Positions 20,919 through 30,116 of a DNA stretch of 64,000 nucleotides are shown here, one piece after another (the stretch's first letter is position 1; each line of letters begins with the position of its first letter). The notes below the pieces were generated by a model, which was not told the DNA's origin, did no database searches, and worked only from the letters and a program-made list of their open reading frames with translations. Origin of the DNA: Pseudomonas sp. CFBP13508 (GTDB lineage Bacteria; Pseudomonadota; Gammaproteobacteria; Pseudomonadales; Pseudomonadaceae); the NCBI RefSeq assembly GCF_005233515.1, contig NZ_QFZZ01000003.1, positions 746,619 through 810,618 on the forward strand, written 5' to 3'. Made by a program: the position numbers and the translations under genes.

Positions 20919-21624
20919 GGCGTTTCTCCTTTGCGTTGTGCCAGCCGAAATAGAGGTAGAGCCCGAGCAACGCCGTGGCCATGGCGAACCATTGCACGGC
21001 GTAGCCGAGGTGTTTTTCCGGACCCATCGCGACTACCGGCCAATCGGTCTGATAGCTGGCGGGGCCGGGTTCGGCGCGTAACTCGTAGGCGAAACCGTCG
21101 CGCTCCAGGGTTTGCCACAATTTGCCCGGCTCGACGGCGGTAATGGTTTGCGGCCAGACATCGCTGACCGGATCGGCGTGCAACTGGAACGTTGCGCCGG
21201 GGGCGACATAGACCCAGGCGTCGAGCGTCAGCGCCTCGGCCGGTGTCGTGAATTGCGGCGGCACGCGCCGATCGGGCCATGGCAGCCAGCCGCGATTGAC
21301 CAGCAGCCAGAGGCCGCTGCGTTGGTCCTGAAACGGTTGCAGCAATTCGACGCCGACCTTGCCGCCACGCTGGCGGTTGTCCAGCAACAGCGTGTGGGCG
21401 GGGTCGAACTGGCCGTGCAGGCGCACGCGGCGGTAAGCCGGGTCGGCGTTGCCGGGCAGTTCACTGCTGGCCAGCGGTTCGGCCACGCGACGTTCGGCAT
21501 AACTGGCCAGCAGCGCGGTTTTCTCCGCGCCCCGGCCCAGTTGCCAGAAGCCCAGCGCAACCATCAGCGGCAGCAACAGGGCGACCACTACGGTGGGGAT
21601 CACGCCCGGGCGAAAGCGCTTCAT
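20884..21624 (-). CDS. SURF1 family cytochrome oxidase assembly protein
   Basis: Assists heme a insertion into subunit I of aa3 oxidase. The 246-residue protein has the SURF1 topology: one helix near the N-terminus (VIPTVVVALLLPLMVALGFWQLG) and one near the C-terminus (YAVQWFAMATALLGLYLYFG). Conserved motifs include GFWQLGR, the LLVNRGWLP block and HLGYAVQWF. It lies in the oxidase cluster, first of the assembly genes running to sco. Confidence 0.92.
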   Translation of the reverse strand: MKRFRPGVIPTVVVALLLPLMVALGFWQLGRGAEKTALLASYAERRVAEPLASSELPGNADPAYRRVRLHGQFDPAHTLLLDNRQRGGKVGVELLQPFQDQRSGLWLLVNRGWLPWPDRRVPPQFTTPAEALTLDAWVYVAPGATFQLHADPVSDVWPQTITAVEPGKLWQTLERDGFAYELRAEPGPASYQTDWPVVAMGPEKHLGYAVQWFAMATALLGLYLYFGWHNAKEKRHGKRHESTQHV

Positions 21625-21694
21625 GGGCGGGCCATAAAGTCAGTCATCGCGATCGCTATACTCAAGTGCATCGCCTGTCCCCCGGAGTCTTGCC

Positions 21695-21898
21695 ATGTTC
21701 AAAGCAGCGATCGTCCTGATGCTGATTGCCACGGTCGTCAGCCTGTTCAGCGGCCTGTTTTTCCTGGTCAAGGACGACAGCAGCTCCAATCGGCTGGTCA
21801 TCGCCTTGAGTGTTCGGGTGGCACTGGCCGTGATCACCGTCGGCCTGATGGCCTGGGGTTTCTACAGCGGCCAGTTGGTGTCCCATGCGCCGTGGTAG
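21695..21898 (+). CDS. Small twin-transmembrane protein (DUF2909-like, PA0109-like)
   Basis: A 67-residue protein with two hydrophobic helices (AAIVLMLIATVVSLFSGLFFLV and VIALSVRVALAVITVGLMAW regions) joined by a short polar turn KDDSSSNR. It is the only gene of the oxidase locus on the plus strand, divergent from SURF1. The conserved location beside SURF1 and subunit III suggests a role in oxidase assembly or stability, but no function is established. Confidence 0.8.
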   Translation: MFKAAIVLMLIATVVSLFSGLFFLVKDDSSSNRLVIALSVRVALAVITVGLMAWGFYSGQLVSHAPW

Positions 21899-21903
21899 AC
21901 GCG

Positions 21904-21985
21904 AGCGGCAAGCTTCAAGCGGCAAGCTACAAGTTAGAGGCCATCCCGCTTTGACTTGAAGCTTGCAGCTCGCCACTTGCAGCTG
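21904..21985. repeat. GCTTGAAGCTTGC-type inverted repeat
   Basis: GAGCGGCAAGCTTCAAGCGG at 21903-21922 is echoed in inverse by CTTGAAGCTTGCAGCTCG at 21955-21972. This is a third class of dispersed repeat in the window, at the convergent ends of the twin-TM gene and coxC. Confidence 0.7.
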
Positions 21986-21988
21986 TTT

Positions 21989-22876
21989 TCAGAGCACATA
22001 GACGAAGAAGAACAAGCCGATCCACACCACGTCGACGAAGTGCCAGTACCAGCTCGCCGCTTCGAAACCGAACTGGTGCTCGTTGTCGAAGTGGCCCTTC
22101 ATGATGCGCATCAGCATCACGAACAGGATGATCGTGCCGATGGTCACGTGGGCGCCATGGAACCCGGTGAGCATGAAGAACGTCGCGCCGTAGATGCCCG
22201 AGCCGAGGGTCAGGCCCAGCTCTTTGTAGGCGTGGATGTATTCCTCGGCCTGGAAGCCGAGGAACGCGATGCCCAGCAGCACGGTGATCGCCAGCCACAG
22301 TTTCAGCGCGCCGCGATGGCCTTTCTTCAGTGCATGGTGGGCGATAGTGATGGTCACGCTGGAACTGACCAGCAGGATCGTGTTGATCAGCGGCAGGCCC
22401 CACGGACTGATGACTTCTTTCGGCGGCGGGAACAGTTTCGGGTCTGGCGTGTTCAGCAGCGGCCAGACAAATTCGAAGTTCGGCCAGAGCATGTGCGCGA
22501 TGCCTTTCGGCCCCTCACCGCCCAGCGCCGGCCCGGAAACGTGGCGCACGTAAAACAGCGCGCCGAAGAAGGCGACGAAGAACATCACTTCGGAAAAGAT
22601 GAACCAGCTCATGCCCCAGCGGAACGAACGGTCCAGTTGTGGGCTGTACAACCCCGCGCGACTTTCCTTGATCACCGCACCGAACCAGCCGAACAGCATG
22701 TACGCCAGCAGCAGGCCGCCGACGAAAAAGATCAGCGGGCCGTGGGAATCCGGGCGTGCGGCCTTGAGATCGTTGAACCAGGTGGCGAGGCCGTAGACGG
22801 TGACGAACATCCCGAGCGTGGCGATGATCGGCCATTTGCTCTGGGCCGGGACGTAATAATGCTCATGAGTTGCCAT
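21989..22876 (-). CDS. coxC: Cytochrome c oxidase subunit III
   Basis: Integral subunit of the aa3 cytochrome c oxidase, 295 residues with seven membrane helices. Family marks include the N-terminal YYVPAQSKWP, the GFHGAHVTIG helix and the conserved acidic FLGFQAEEY. It supports proton uptake and stability of subunit I. It is downstream of ctaG with a 25-base gap and well placed in the coxB-coxA-ctaG-coxC operon. Confidence 0.95.
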   Translation of the reverse strand: MATHEHYYVPAQSKWPIIATLGMFVTVYGLATWFNDLKAARPDSHGPLIFFVGGLLLAYMLFGWFGAVIKESRAGLYSPQLDRSFRWGMSWFIFSEVMFFVAFFGALFYVRHVSGPALGGEGPKGIAHMLWPNFEFVWPLLNTPDPKLFPPPKEVISPWGLPLINTILLVSSSVTITIAHHALKKGHRGALKLWLAITVLLGIAFLGFQAEEYIHAYKELGLTLGSGIYGATFFMLTGFHGAHVTIGTIILFVMLMRIMKGHFDNEHQFGFEAASWYWHFVDVVWIGLFFFVYVL

Positions 22877-22901
22877 TTATTGTTCTCCTTATCGGCCACG
22901 C

Positions 22902-23453
22902 TCAACCGCCAGTGTTAACAGCCACCGGCGGATGTCGGGCGGTGATATCGAACAGCGTGTAGGACAGCGTCAGGTGCTTCACTTCCTTGGGCATGTCGCG
23001 GTCAACGATGAAACGCACCGGCATTTCGATCTGTTCACCGGGCTGCAGCACCTGCTGGGTAAAACAAAAGCATTCGGTCTTGTGGAAAAACGCCGCGGCG
23101 TTGCTCGGCGCGATGCTCGGCACCGCTTGCGCACTCATCGGCTTGTCGGTGGGATTGCGCGCGATGAACACCATCTCGTTCACCGCACCGGGATTGGCGG
23201 TCAGCTCGTCGTGTTTAGGGTAAAAGTCCCACGGCATGTCGGCGGTGTTGGTCGAGAGAAACTGCACGCGCACCTGGCGCGAGGTGTCGACCACTTGCTC
23301 GCCCGCATACTGCCCGCCGGTCTTGCCGTTGATGCCGAAGGCTTTGCACATCACGTCGTAGATCGGCACCAGGGCGAAACCGAAGACGAACATCGCCACC
23401 ACCACTAGCAGCAGACGGGTGACGAGTTTCTTCAGCGAGATCGAGTCAGCCAT
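22902..23453 (-). CDS. ctaG: Cytochrome oxidase copper chaperone CtaG (Cox11)
   Basis: Delivers copper to the CuB centre of subunit I. The 183-residue protein has an N-terminal membrane anchor (LVTRLLLVVVAMFVFGFALVPIYDV) and a periplasmic immunoglobulin-like domain. The copper site CFCF stands in KTECFCFTQQVLQPGE. I start at the ATG at 23453 (MADSISLKK), since the upstream ATG would only add a short unconserved piece. A REP pair separates it from coxA. Confidence 0.94.
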   Translation of the reverse strand: MADSISLKKLVTRLLLVVVAMFVFGFALVPIYDVMCKAFGINGKTGGQYAGEQVVDTSRQVRVQFLSTNTADMPWDFYPKHDELTANPGAVNEMVFIARNPTDKPMSAQAVPSIAPSNAAAFFHKTECFCFTQQVLQPGEQIEMPVRFIVDRDMPKEVKHLTLSYTLFDITARHPPVAVNTGG

Positions 23454-23478
23454 GATTTTCAGCCTCCACATGAACCCT

Positions 23479-23566
23479 TGTGGGAGCGAGCCTGCTCGCG
23501 AAGCAGACGCCGCGGTGCTTCAGACACACCGCGTCAGCGTTCTTCGCGAGCAGGCTCGCTCCCACA
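23479..23566. repeat. REP pair between coxA and ctaG
   Basis: A forward unit at 23479-23502 and its inverse at 23543-23566. It is unusual in lying inside an operon rather than at convergent gene ends, so it may tune the relative mRNA levels of coxBA and ctaG-coxC. Confidence 0.9.
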
Positions 23567-23579
23567 AAGAACTCCATGT

Positions 23580-25166
23580 TCATTTCACTTCCGGCGGCGT
23601 GGTGAAGGTGTGATACGGCGCTGGCGACGGCACGCTCCACTCCAGCCCTTCGGCGCCGTCCCATGGTTTCGCCGGGGCCGGTGCGCCGCCACGGATGGTC
23701 TTGATGACGATGAACAGGAAGAAGATCTGCGTGGCGCCGAACATGAATGCGCCGATCGACGAGACCATGTTGAAATCGGCGAACTGCAGGTTGTAGTCCG
23801 GAATCCGCCGTGGCATCCCCGCAAGACCCACGAAGTGCATCGGGAAGAAGGTCAGGTTCATGCCGACGAACGACAGCCAGAAGTGCAGCTTGCCAAGGGT
23901 TTCGTCGTACATGTGCCCGGTCCACTTCGGCAGCCAGTAATAGGCCGAGGCGAAGATGCCGAAGATCGCCCCGGGCACCAGCACATAGTGGAAGTGCGCG
24001 ACCACGAAGTAGGTGTCCTGATACTGGAAGTCCGCCGGGGCGATCGCCAGCATCAGCCCGGAGAAACCGCCAATCGAGAACAGGATGACGAACGCCACCG
24101 CAAACAGCATCGGCGTCTCGAAGGTCATCGAGCCCTGCCACATGGTGCTCGCCCAGTTGAACACTTTCACACCCGTAGGTACGGCGATCAGCATGGTCGC
24201 GTACATGAAGAACAATTCGCCCACCAGCGGAATGCCGACCACGAACATGTGGTGCGCCCAGACGATGAACGACAGGAACGCGATGCTCGCCGTGGCGTAG
24301 ACCATCGAGGTGTAGCCGAACAGCGGCTTGCGCGCGAAAGTCGGGATGATCTGGCTGACCGCGCCGAACGCCGGCAGGATCATGATGTACACCTCGGGGT
24401 GGCCGAAGAACCAGAACACATGCTGGAACAGCACCGGGTCACCGCCGCCGGCAGCACTGAAGAAACTGGTGCCGAAGTGAATATCCATGAGCATCATCGT
24501 CACGCAGCCGGCGAGCACCGGCATCACTGCGATCAGCAGAAACGCGGTGATCAGCCAGGTCCAGACGAACAGCGGCATTTTCATCAGGGTCATGCCGGGC
24601 GCGCGCAGGTTGAGGATGGTCGCGACCACGTTGATCGCGCCCATGATCGAACTGATGCCCATCAAGTGGATGGCGAAGATAAAGAACGTCACGCTTTCCG
24701 GTGCGTAGGTCGTCGATAGCGGCGCATAAAAGGTCCAGCCGAAATTCGGTCCGCCACCCGGGGTGAACAGTGTCGAGACCAGCAGCAGAAACGCCGCCGG
24801 CAACAGCCAGAAGCTGAAGTTGTTCATCCGGGGCAGGGCCATGTCCGGAGCGCCGACCATCAGCGGAATCATCCAGTTGGCGAGGCCGACGAACGCCGGC
24901 ATCACCGCACCGAATACCATGACCAGACCGTGCATGGTGGTCATCTGGTTGAAGAATTCCGGCTGCACGATCTGCAGGCCGGGCTGGAACAGCTCGGCGC
25001 GAATGACCATGGCGAACGAACCGCCGAGCAGGAACATGCAGAAGGCAAACCACAGGTACAGCGTGCCGATGTCCTTGTGGTTAGTGGTCAGCACCCAGCG
25101 CATCAGGCCTTTGGCGGGGCCGTGGGCGTGGTCGGCGTGACCGTGGTCATCGATGACAGCGCTCAT
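23580..25166 (-). CDS. coxA: Cytochrome c oxidase subunit I
   Basis: Catalytic subunit of aa3 oxidase, 528 residues with twelve membrane helices. It carries the CuB His and the cross-linked His-Tyr pair in WFFGHPEVYI, the adjacent WAHHMF histidines, and the heme a/a3 ligands in the VVAHFHYVL segment. The GHPEVY Tyr and downstream K-channel residues indicate an A-type heme-copper oxidase. A His-rich N-terminus (DDHGHADHAHG) precedes the first helix. Gene order with coxB upstream is standard. Confidence 0.97.
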   Translation of the reverse strand: MSAVIDDHGHADHAHGPAKGLMRWVLTTNHKDIGTLYLWFAFCMFLLGGSFAMVIRAELFQPGLQIVQPEFFNQMTTMHGLVMVFGAVMPAFVGLANWMIPLMVGAPDMALPRMNNFSFWLLPAAFLLLVSTLFTPGGGPNFGWTFYAPLSTTYAPESVTFFIFAIHLMGISSIMGAINVVATILNLRAPGMTLMKMPLFVWTWLITAFLLIAVMPVLAGCVTMMLMDIHFGTSFFSAAGGGDPVLFQHVFWFFGHPEVYIMILPAFGAVSQIIPTFARKPLFGYTSMVYATASIAFLSFIVWAHHMFVVGIPLVGELFFMYATMLIAVPTGVKVFNWASTMWQGSMTFETPMLFAVAFVILFSIGGFSGLMLAIAPADFQYQDTYFVVAHFHYVLVPGAIFGIFASAYYWLPKWTGHMYDETLGKLHFWLSFVGMNLTFFPMHFVGLAGMPRRIPDYNLQFADFNMVSSIGAFMFGATQIFFLFIVIKTIRGGAPAPAKPWDGAEGLEWSVPSPAPYHTFTTPPEVK

Positions 25167-25248
25167 GGCCGGTCTCCTTTACGAAAGTGGATGGGGCAGG
25201 CCGGGGCTCGCTGCCCCGACCGGTTCACTGAATACGCAATTGACCGGC

Positions 25249-26376
25249 TCATTTGCTTTCCGCCTGTTTCAGCTCCAGCACTTCTTTTGGCGTGACCATG
25301 TCGCCCTTGTTGTTGCCCCAGGCGTTACGTTCGTAAGTCACCACCGCTGCGATATCGACTTCCGACAGCTGTTTGCCGAACGCCGCCATGGCGGTGCCGG
25401 GTTTGCCGTGGTAGACGATGCTCAGGTGATCCTTGATCGGCCCGGTGGCGATTTTCGAACCCTTGAGCGCCGGGAACATTGGCGGCAGGCCCTGGCCTTC
25501 AGCCTGGTGACAGGCCACGCAAGTGGTGTGATAGACCTTGTCGCCGCGCTCCTTGAGCTCGTCGAGGGTCCATTCCTTGCTGGTCAGTTCTTTGAGCTGT
25601 GCGGCTTCGGCCTTGCGCTCGGCGAGCCATTTTTCGTAGTCGGCCTGTTCCTTGACCTCGACCACGATCGGCATGAAGCCGTGATCCTTGCCACACAATT
25701 CGGCGCACTGGCCACGGTAGAGGCCGGGCTTGTCGATACGCGTCCAGGCCTCGTTGACGAATCCGGGAATCGCATCGCGCTTGACCGCAAATGCCGGCAC
25801 CCACCAAGAGTGAATGACATCAGCCGAGGTCACCAGAAAGCGCACCTTGGCGCCGATCGGCAGCACCAGCGGCTTGTCGACTTCGAGCAAGTAATGCTCG
25901 CCCTTGGCTTCTTTGTTGTGAATCTGTTCGGCGGGGGTGGCCAGGTTGCTGAAGAACTCGACGTCCTGGCCCAGGTATTTGTAGTGCCACTTCCACTGAT
26001 AACCGGTGATCTGGATATCGATGTCCGGCTCGCTGGTGTCGTACATCTTGATCAGCGTTGCGGTGGCGGGCACGGCCATGGCTACCAGGATCAGCAGCGG
26101 CACGATGGTCCACATGATCTCGACGCCGGTGCTTTCGTGGAATTTGGCCGCGACCTGGCCGGTAGAGCGGCGGTGCACCATCATCGACCAGAACATGGCG
26201 CCGAAGACGATGATCCCGATCACCACACAGATCCAGAAAATGGTCATGTGCAGGTCGAATACTGCGTGACTGATTTCAGTCGCTCCAGGCGCCATATTCA
26301 CAGTCCATGCCGCGTTGGCCGGGCTGAAAATCGACCACAACAGGAGGCCCATCCAGACATGTGGATGTCGCATCAT
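25249..26376 (-). CDS. coxB: Cytochrome c oxidase subunit II with fused cytochrome c (caa3-like)
   Basis: Electron-entry subunit, 375 residues. After a signal peptide (SPANA) come two membrane helices, a CuA domain with the binuclear copper motif CAELCGKDHGFM, and a C-terminal class I cytochrome c domain with CVACH and the axial Met of GTAMAAF. The extra cytochrome domain means electrons can come from a soluble cytochrome c to an attached heme c before CuA. It heads the oxidase operon and is divergent from the PA0104-like gene. Confidence 0.96.
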   Translation of the reverse strand: MMRHPHVWMGLLLWSIFSPANAAWTVNMAPGATEISHAVFDLHMTIFWICVVIGIIVFGAMFWSMMVHRRSTGQVAAKFHESTGVEIMWTIVPLLILVAMAVPATATLIKMYDTSEPDIDIQITGYQWKWHYKYLGQDVEFFSNLATPAEQIHNKEAKGEHYLLEVDKPLVLPIGAKVRFLVTSADVIHSWWVPAFAVKRDAIPGFVNEAWTRIDKPGLYRGQCAELCGKDHGFMPIVVEVKEQADYEKWLAERKAEAAQLKELTSKEWTLDELKERGDKVYHTTCVACHQAEGQGLPPMFPALKGSKIATGPIKDHLSIVYHGKPGTAMAAFGKQLSEVDIAAVVTYERNAWGNNKGDMVTPKEVLELKQAESK

Positions 26377-26746
26377 TGCGGGTTCCCCTTATCGTTCTTG
26401 TTATCCCGCCGGCGTATCGCCTGCGGCAAGGGAGCGGCTGCATCAGACTACGAACTTGAATCGCCGGGCCTTGCTGCGGGTGCAGTCGGGCGTCATCAGC
26501 TAACTCCATTCATTGGCGAGTATAGACAGCGCCCGGGATTTGCAACCCGGACACGTAAATGAGCTGAAACAACCGGCGCTTGCGTTCAAGTGCCCGAATG
26601 GAGAAGGATGCAGACGAGTGGTGGCAAATGGATATAACGCAGCTGCATCAAGGATGAAATAATTATGACAAATGCGTCTTAGCGTTTTTCGTAAGCCAGC
26701 TAAGTTATGTCTTCCCTATTTCATTGCCTTGTTTCCTGGAGTTTTC
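26377..26746. promoter_or_regulatory. Divergent coxB / PA0104-like gene control region
   Basis: A 370-base gap between two divergent starts. The central part (about 26630-26680) is AT-rich (GATGAAATAATTATGACAAATG) and is the likeliest promoter zone. I see no operator or RNA gene that I can name. A CTGGAG ribosome site stands before the plus-strand gene. Confidence 0.4.
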
Positions 26747-27397
26747 ATGAACACCGCCGCATTGCGCGAGCAGATCCAAAAAGCCCAACAGCACGAAAAA
26801 GACACCGGCCTGCTGACCCGTCAGCTGGAAAGCAAGCTGCCTCACCTGCACCCGGCGATCCAGTTGCCGGAAGCCGACGCCCAAGGCGTGCTGACGCGTT
26901 TTGTTGCCGCCTACATCGATGAAGTACCGGACCTGCTGGATGCAGCCAATGAAGTCGCCAGGGAAGCGGGAATCGAATCGCAGATCAAACCGGTGCTGAA
27001 AATCGCCGAGCAGTATTTCCTCCAGCCGCCGGCGATCATGGCCGGGCACGTCGGCCTGGACAGCCTGCTCGACGAAGCCTATCTGGCACACCGCTTTGTC
27101 GAAGAGGTCAACGACCTGTACATCAAGCACTTCGGCCAGCCATTGATCCCCTTGGACATGACGGTCGCCAACCTGATTGCTCACCAATTGATCGGTGAGG
27201 AATTTGCCAACCAACTGGACGAAGCGGTGCATCACGCGATCGACGAGATGCTCAACGAAGAGAGTTTTGCTTTGGAGTCGGTCGAAGCCTATCGCGAGAA
27301 ACTCAGTAGCCCGGACACTGGCGCGGCGTGGAAACGCTGGCCGTGCATGAGCCGCCGGTTGGGTGTGGGGCTTGAGCTGGATCAGCCTGCCGCGTAA
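26747..27397 (+). CDS. Conserved hypothetical protein (PA0104-like)
   Basis: A 216-residue soluble protein of unknown function. It has no signal peptide or membrane segment and is mainly helical and acidic (LLDEAYLAHRFVEEVNDLY, EAVHHAIDEMLNEES). The ATG at 26747 follows a CTGGAG site and gives a start with charged helices (MNTAALREQIQKAQQH). A gene of this kind occupies the same place beside the oxidase locus in P. aeruginosa (PA0104). I cannot assign a fold or partner. Confidence 0.75.
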   Translation: MNTAALREQIQKAQQHEKDTGLLTRQLESKLPHLHPAIQLPEADAQGVLTRFVAAYIDEVPDLLDAANEVAREAGIESQIKPVLKIAEQYFLQPPAIMAGHVGLDSLLDEAYLAHRFVEEVNDLYIKHFGQPLIPLDMTVANLIAHQLIGEEFANQLDEAVHHAIDEMLNEESFALESVEAYREKLSSPDTGAAWKRWPCMSRRLGVGLELDQPAA

Positions 27398-27419
27398 CCC
27401 TCATACACCATAGATGCAA

Positions 27420-27509
27420 TGTGGGAGCGAGCCTGCTCGCGAATGCGGTCGATCATTCAACATCTCTGTTGGCTGATACACCGCTTTCGCGAGCAGGCTC
27501 GCTCCCACA
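27420..27509. repeat. REP pair between convergent genes
   Basis: A forward unit at 27420-27443 and its exact inverse at 27486-27509, between the ends of the PA0104-like gene and the SulP gene. Confidence 0.9.
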
Positions 27510-27533
27510 GGGTTTGTGTTCACAATGGATTAT

Positions 27534-29060
27534 CTAGCCGGCCGCACCAATCCCGGTATTGGTCCGAACCCGCCCCTCAAGCCGTCGCTTCAACCCGCGC
27601 GATTCGATCAACAGCTTCGACCCCTTCGCCGCATTCGCCCGGCCCCATTCCTCAAGCAACTCGAGACACGAATGGTCGATGTAGCTCAGGTTGTTCAGCG
27701 GCACATGCACCGTCGTGCCGTGGGGAATGCTGCCCAGCACCTGCGTCAGCGCCGGCACTTTGAGGAACGTCGCTGCACCAACCAGACGCAACTCCATTTC
27801 GCCGTCCTGCGGCAGGTCGATCAGGCTGATCTTCAGGCGCGAAGCCTTGAATGCCAGTTTCAACATGGTCAGGCCGAAACCGATCAGCACACCAGTGAGC
27901 AGATCAGTGAAGATGATCGCCAGCGCCGTCGCGGCATAGGTGAACATCGGCATGCGTCCATAACGACCCAGACCACGGAAGGCTTTCAGGTCGACCAGTT
28001 TGAAGCCGGTATACACCAGCACACCCGCCAGGCTCGCCACCGGAATGCTTTGCAGCACGCTCGACAGCAACAGCACGAATGCCAGCAGCCACAGGCCATG
28101 GAAAATCGTCGAGTAGCGCGTGGTCGCACCGGCCTGAACGTTGGCCGAACTGCGCACGATCACTCCGGTCATCGGCAGCGCGCCGACCAGACCGCAGAGC
28201 ATGTTGCCGACACCTTGCGCCGACAGTTCACGGTCGAAATCCGAACGCACGCCGCTGTGCATGCGATCCACCGCCGCAGCGGATAGCAGGGTTTCGGCGC
28301 TGGCGATAAATGCGACGGCGAACGCGGCAATCAGCAGCGTCGGGTCGGCCAGATTCATCAGGTCGGCTGGCTTGAGCCAATCGATCGCCTCGGCCAGATT
28401 CGCCGGTACCTCGACGCGCTTGACCTGCAACGCCAGAATCAGGCTCGCCACCGTCGCCAGACCCACACCGAGCAATGCGCCGGGAATGAAGCGCAGCGAA
28501 TGCGGGCGGAATTTTTCCCACAGCCACATCACCGCAATCGTCGACAAGCCGAGCAGACCCGCCTGCCAGCCGAACGACGGCAAGGCTTGCGCTACGGCCG
28601 CCGGGAACGCCGTGAGGTTGTCGAGCCCGGAAGGCTGCGGCTTGGCATCGAGCATCACGTGGATTTGCGAGAGCACAATCAACACGCCAATGCCCGCGAG
28701 CATGCCGTAGACCACCGCTGGCGCCGTGACCCGAAACCAGCAGCCAAGCTTCAGGCGCCCGGCGACCAGTTGCAGAAATCCGGCGAGCAGCAGGATCGGC
28801 CCGAGCATCTCCATGCCATGCTGGCGCACCAGTTCGAAAACCAGCACCGCCAGACCCGCCGCCGGACCGCTGACCTGCAATGGCGAACCCGCCAGCCAAC
28901 CGACCACCAGACCGCCGATGATGCCGGTGATCAGACCTTTGGCCGGCGGTAGCCCTGAGGCAATCGCGATACCCATGCACAGCGGCAGGGCGACCAGAAA
29001 CACAACCACGGAAGCCAGCAGCTCCCGTGGCAACACAGCTTTCAATTGAGCCGCACGCAT
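27534..29060 (-). CDS. SulP family anion transporter with STAS domain
   Basis: Secondary anion carrier of 508 residues: about the first 390 form 12-14 membrane helices, with the SulP core (ALPLCMGIAIASGLPPAKGL near the start) and the last 100 a cytoplasmic STAS domain (HVPLNNLSYIDHSCLELLEEW region). SulP proteins move sulfate, bicarbonate or dicarboxylates. The carbonic anhydrase gene directly upstream, 90 bases away on the same strand, points to bicarbonate as substrate here; that is inference from context. Confidence 0.87.
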   Translation of the reverse strand: MRAAQLKAVLPRELLASVVVFLVALPLCMGIAIASGLPPAKGLITGIIGGLVVGWLAGSPLQVSGPAAGLAVLVFELVRQHGMEMLGPILLLAGFLQLVAGRLKLGCWFRVTAPAVVYGMLAGIGVLIVLSQIHVMLDAKPQPSGLDNLTAFPAAVAQALPSFGWQAGLLGLSTIAVMWLWEKFRPHSLRFIPGALLGVGLATVASLILALQVKRVEVPANLAEAIDWLKPADLMNLADPTLLIAAFAVAFIASAETLLSAAAVDRMHSGVRSDFDRELSAQGVGNMLCGLVGALPMTGVIVRSSANVQAGATTRYSTIFHGLWLLAFVLLLSSVLQSIPVASLAGVLVYTGFKLVDLKAFRGLGRYGRMPMFTYAATALAIIFTDLLTGVLIGFGLTMLKLAFKASRLKISLIDLPQDGEMELRLVGAATFLKVPALTQVLGSIPHGTTVHVPLNNLSYIDHSCLELLEEWGRANAAKGSKLLIESRGLKRRLEGRVRTNTGIGAAG

Positions 29061-29150
29061 GGCGATTCTCCCGAAGTTTTCTTCAGGCGTGGCGAGGCCG
29101 GGCCGCTGAATCAGCGGCCGGCGTCATACCACACAGATTGTTGGGAAGAT

Positions 29151-29879
29151 TTAGAAGCGCGCTTTGGGCGTCGCCACAGGAATCGGATGGCTGCCGTCGA
29201 GAGGCAGGAAACGACCCTGGTCCGCGTCGTAAGCTTTGATTTCGCTGGTTTCGATGTTGTAGACCCAGCCATGGATGAACAGATGACCGTTCGCCATGCG
29301 CGAGGCTACCGAAGGATGGGTACGCAAGTGCTGCAGTTGGGCGATGACGTTTTCCTCGGTGAGGATCGGCATGCTGTCTTTTTCGTCGGTGCAGTTGCAG
29401 TTGTCGTGCACCATGGTTTTCGCGACTTCAGCGTGGCGCAGCCAGGCTTTGACCGTCGGCATTTTTTCCAGGCTGTCGGGGTTGAGTACCGCGCGCATGG
29501 CGCCGCAATCGGAGTGGCCGCAAATGATGATGTGCTGCACGCCCAGCGCCAGTACCGCGTACTCGATAGCGGTGGAGACGCCGCCGTTCATCTGACCGTA
29601 GGGCGGCACCACATTGCCGACGTTACGGGTGACGAACAGATCGCCCGGCGAGCTCTGGGTAATCAGCTCGGGAACGATGCGCGAGTCGGCGCAGGTGATG
29701 AACATCGCCTTGGGCGCCTGGGCGGTGGCGAGCTTCTTGAACAGTTCTTCCTGCTGCGGAAAAACATCATGATGAAAGCGTAAAAAGCCATCAACGATCT
29801 GTCGCAGTGCTGCATCGGCGGATTGTGCTTCAGGGCTTTGCGCCGAGGCAGCCAACGACTGTTTATCCTTGTCACTCAT
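29151..29879 (-). CDS. Beta-class carbonic anhydrase
   Basis: Interconverts CO2 and bicarbonate with a zinc cofactor. The 242-residue soluble enzyme has the zinc ligands in CADSR and HSDCG and the conserved Asp-Arg dyad of CADSRIVPE. It is longer than E. coli Can by a N-terminal stretch of about 25 polar residues (KDKQSLAASAQSPEAQSADA). It precedes the SulP carrier gene and probably shares a transcript with it, giving a bicarbonate-handling pair. Confidence 0.93.
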   Translation of the reverse strand: MSDKDKQSLAASAQSPEAQSADAALRQIVDGFLRFHHDVFPQQEELFKKLATAQAPKAMFITCADSRIVPELITQSSPGDLFVTRNVGNVVPPYGQMNGGVSTAIEYAVLALGVQHIIICGHSDCGAMRAVLNPDSLEKMPTVKAWLRHAEVAKTMVHDNCNCTDEKDSMPILTEENVIAQLQHLRTHPSVASRMANGHLFIHGWVYNIETSEIKAYDADQGRFLPLDGSHPIPVATPKARF

Positions 29880-30116
29880 GATTCATCCTCTTGTGCGGAT
29901 TCAGGGAGTCTTCCCCGGTATTCCGGTATGAAGCCAGTGGCTGTTTAAACCATCCGGGTCATCCCGACCCGTCAGTCACTCGATGAACAAGGTAGCCGCC
30001 GAAACTTAACTGAAACTGAATGAAACGCTCTAGAACGTGTGTTCCAGGTCACAAAAAACGTGACTGGCGTGTTTCGGCGGAAGGATTCCAACCCGTCAAC
30101 CCAAAGCCAATTGTCG
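29880..30116. other. Gap between carbonic anhydrase start and radical SAM gene end
   Basis: A 237-base stretch with the promoter of the carbonic anhydrase gene on the minus strand. It contains a small hairpin (CGGGTCATCCCGACCCG, about 29958-29974) and a TTTCGGCGG tract. No gene or named site is seen. Confidence 0.4.
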
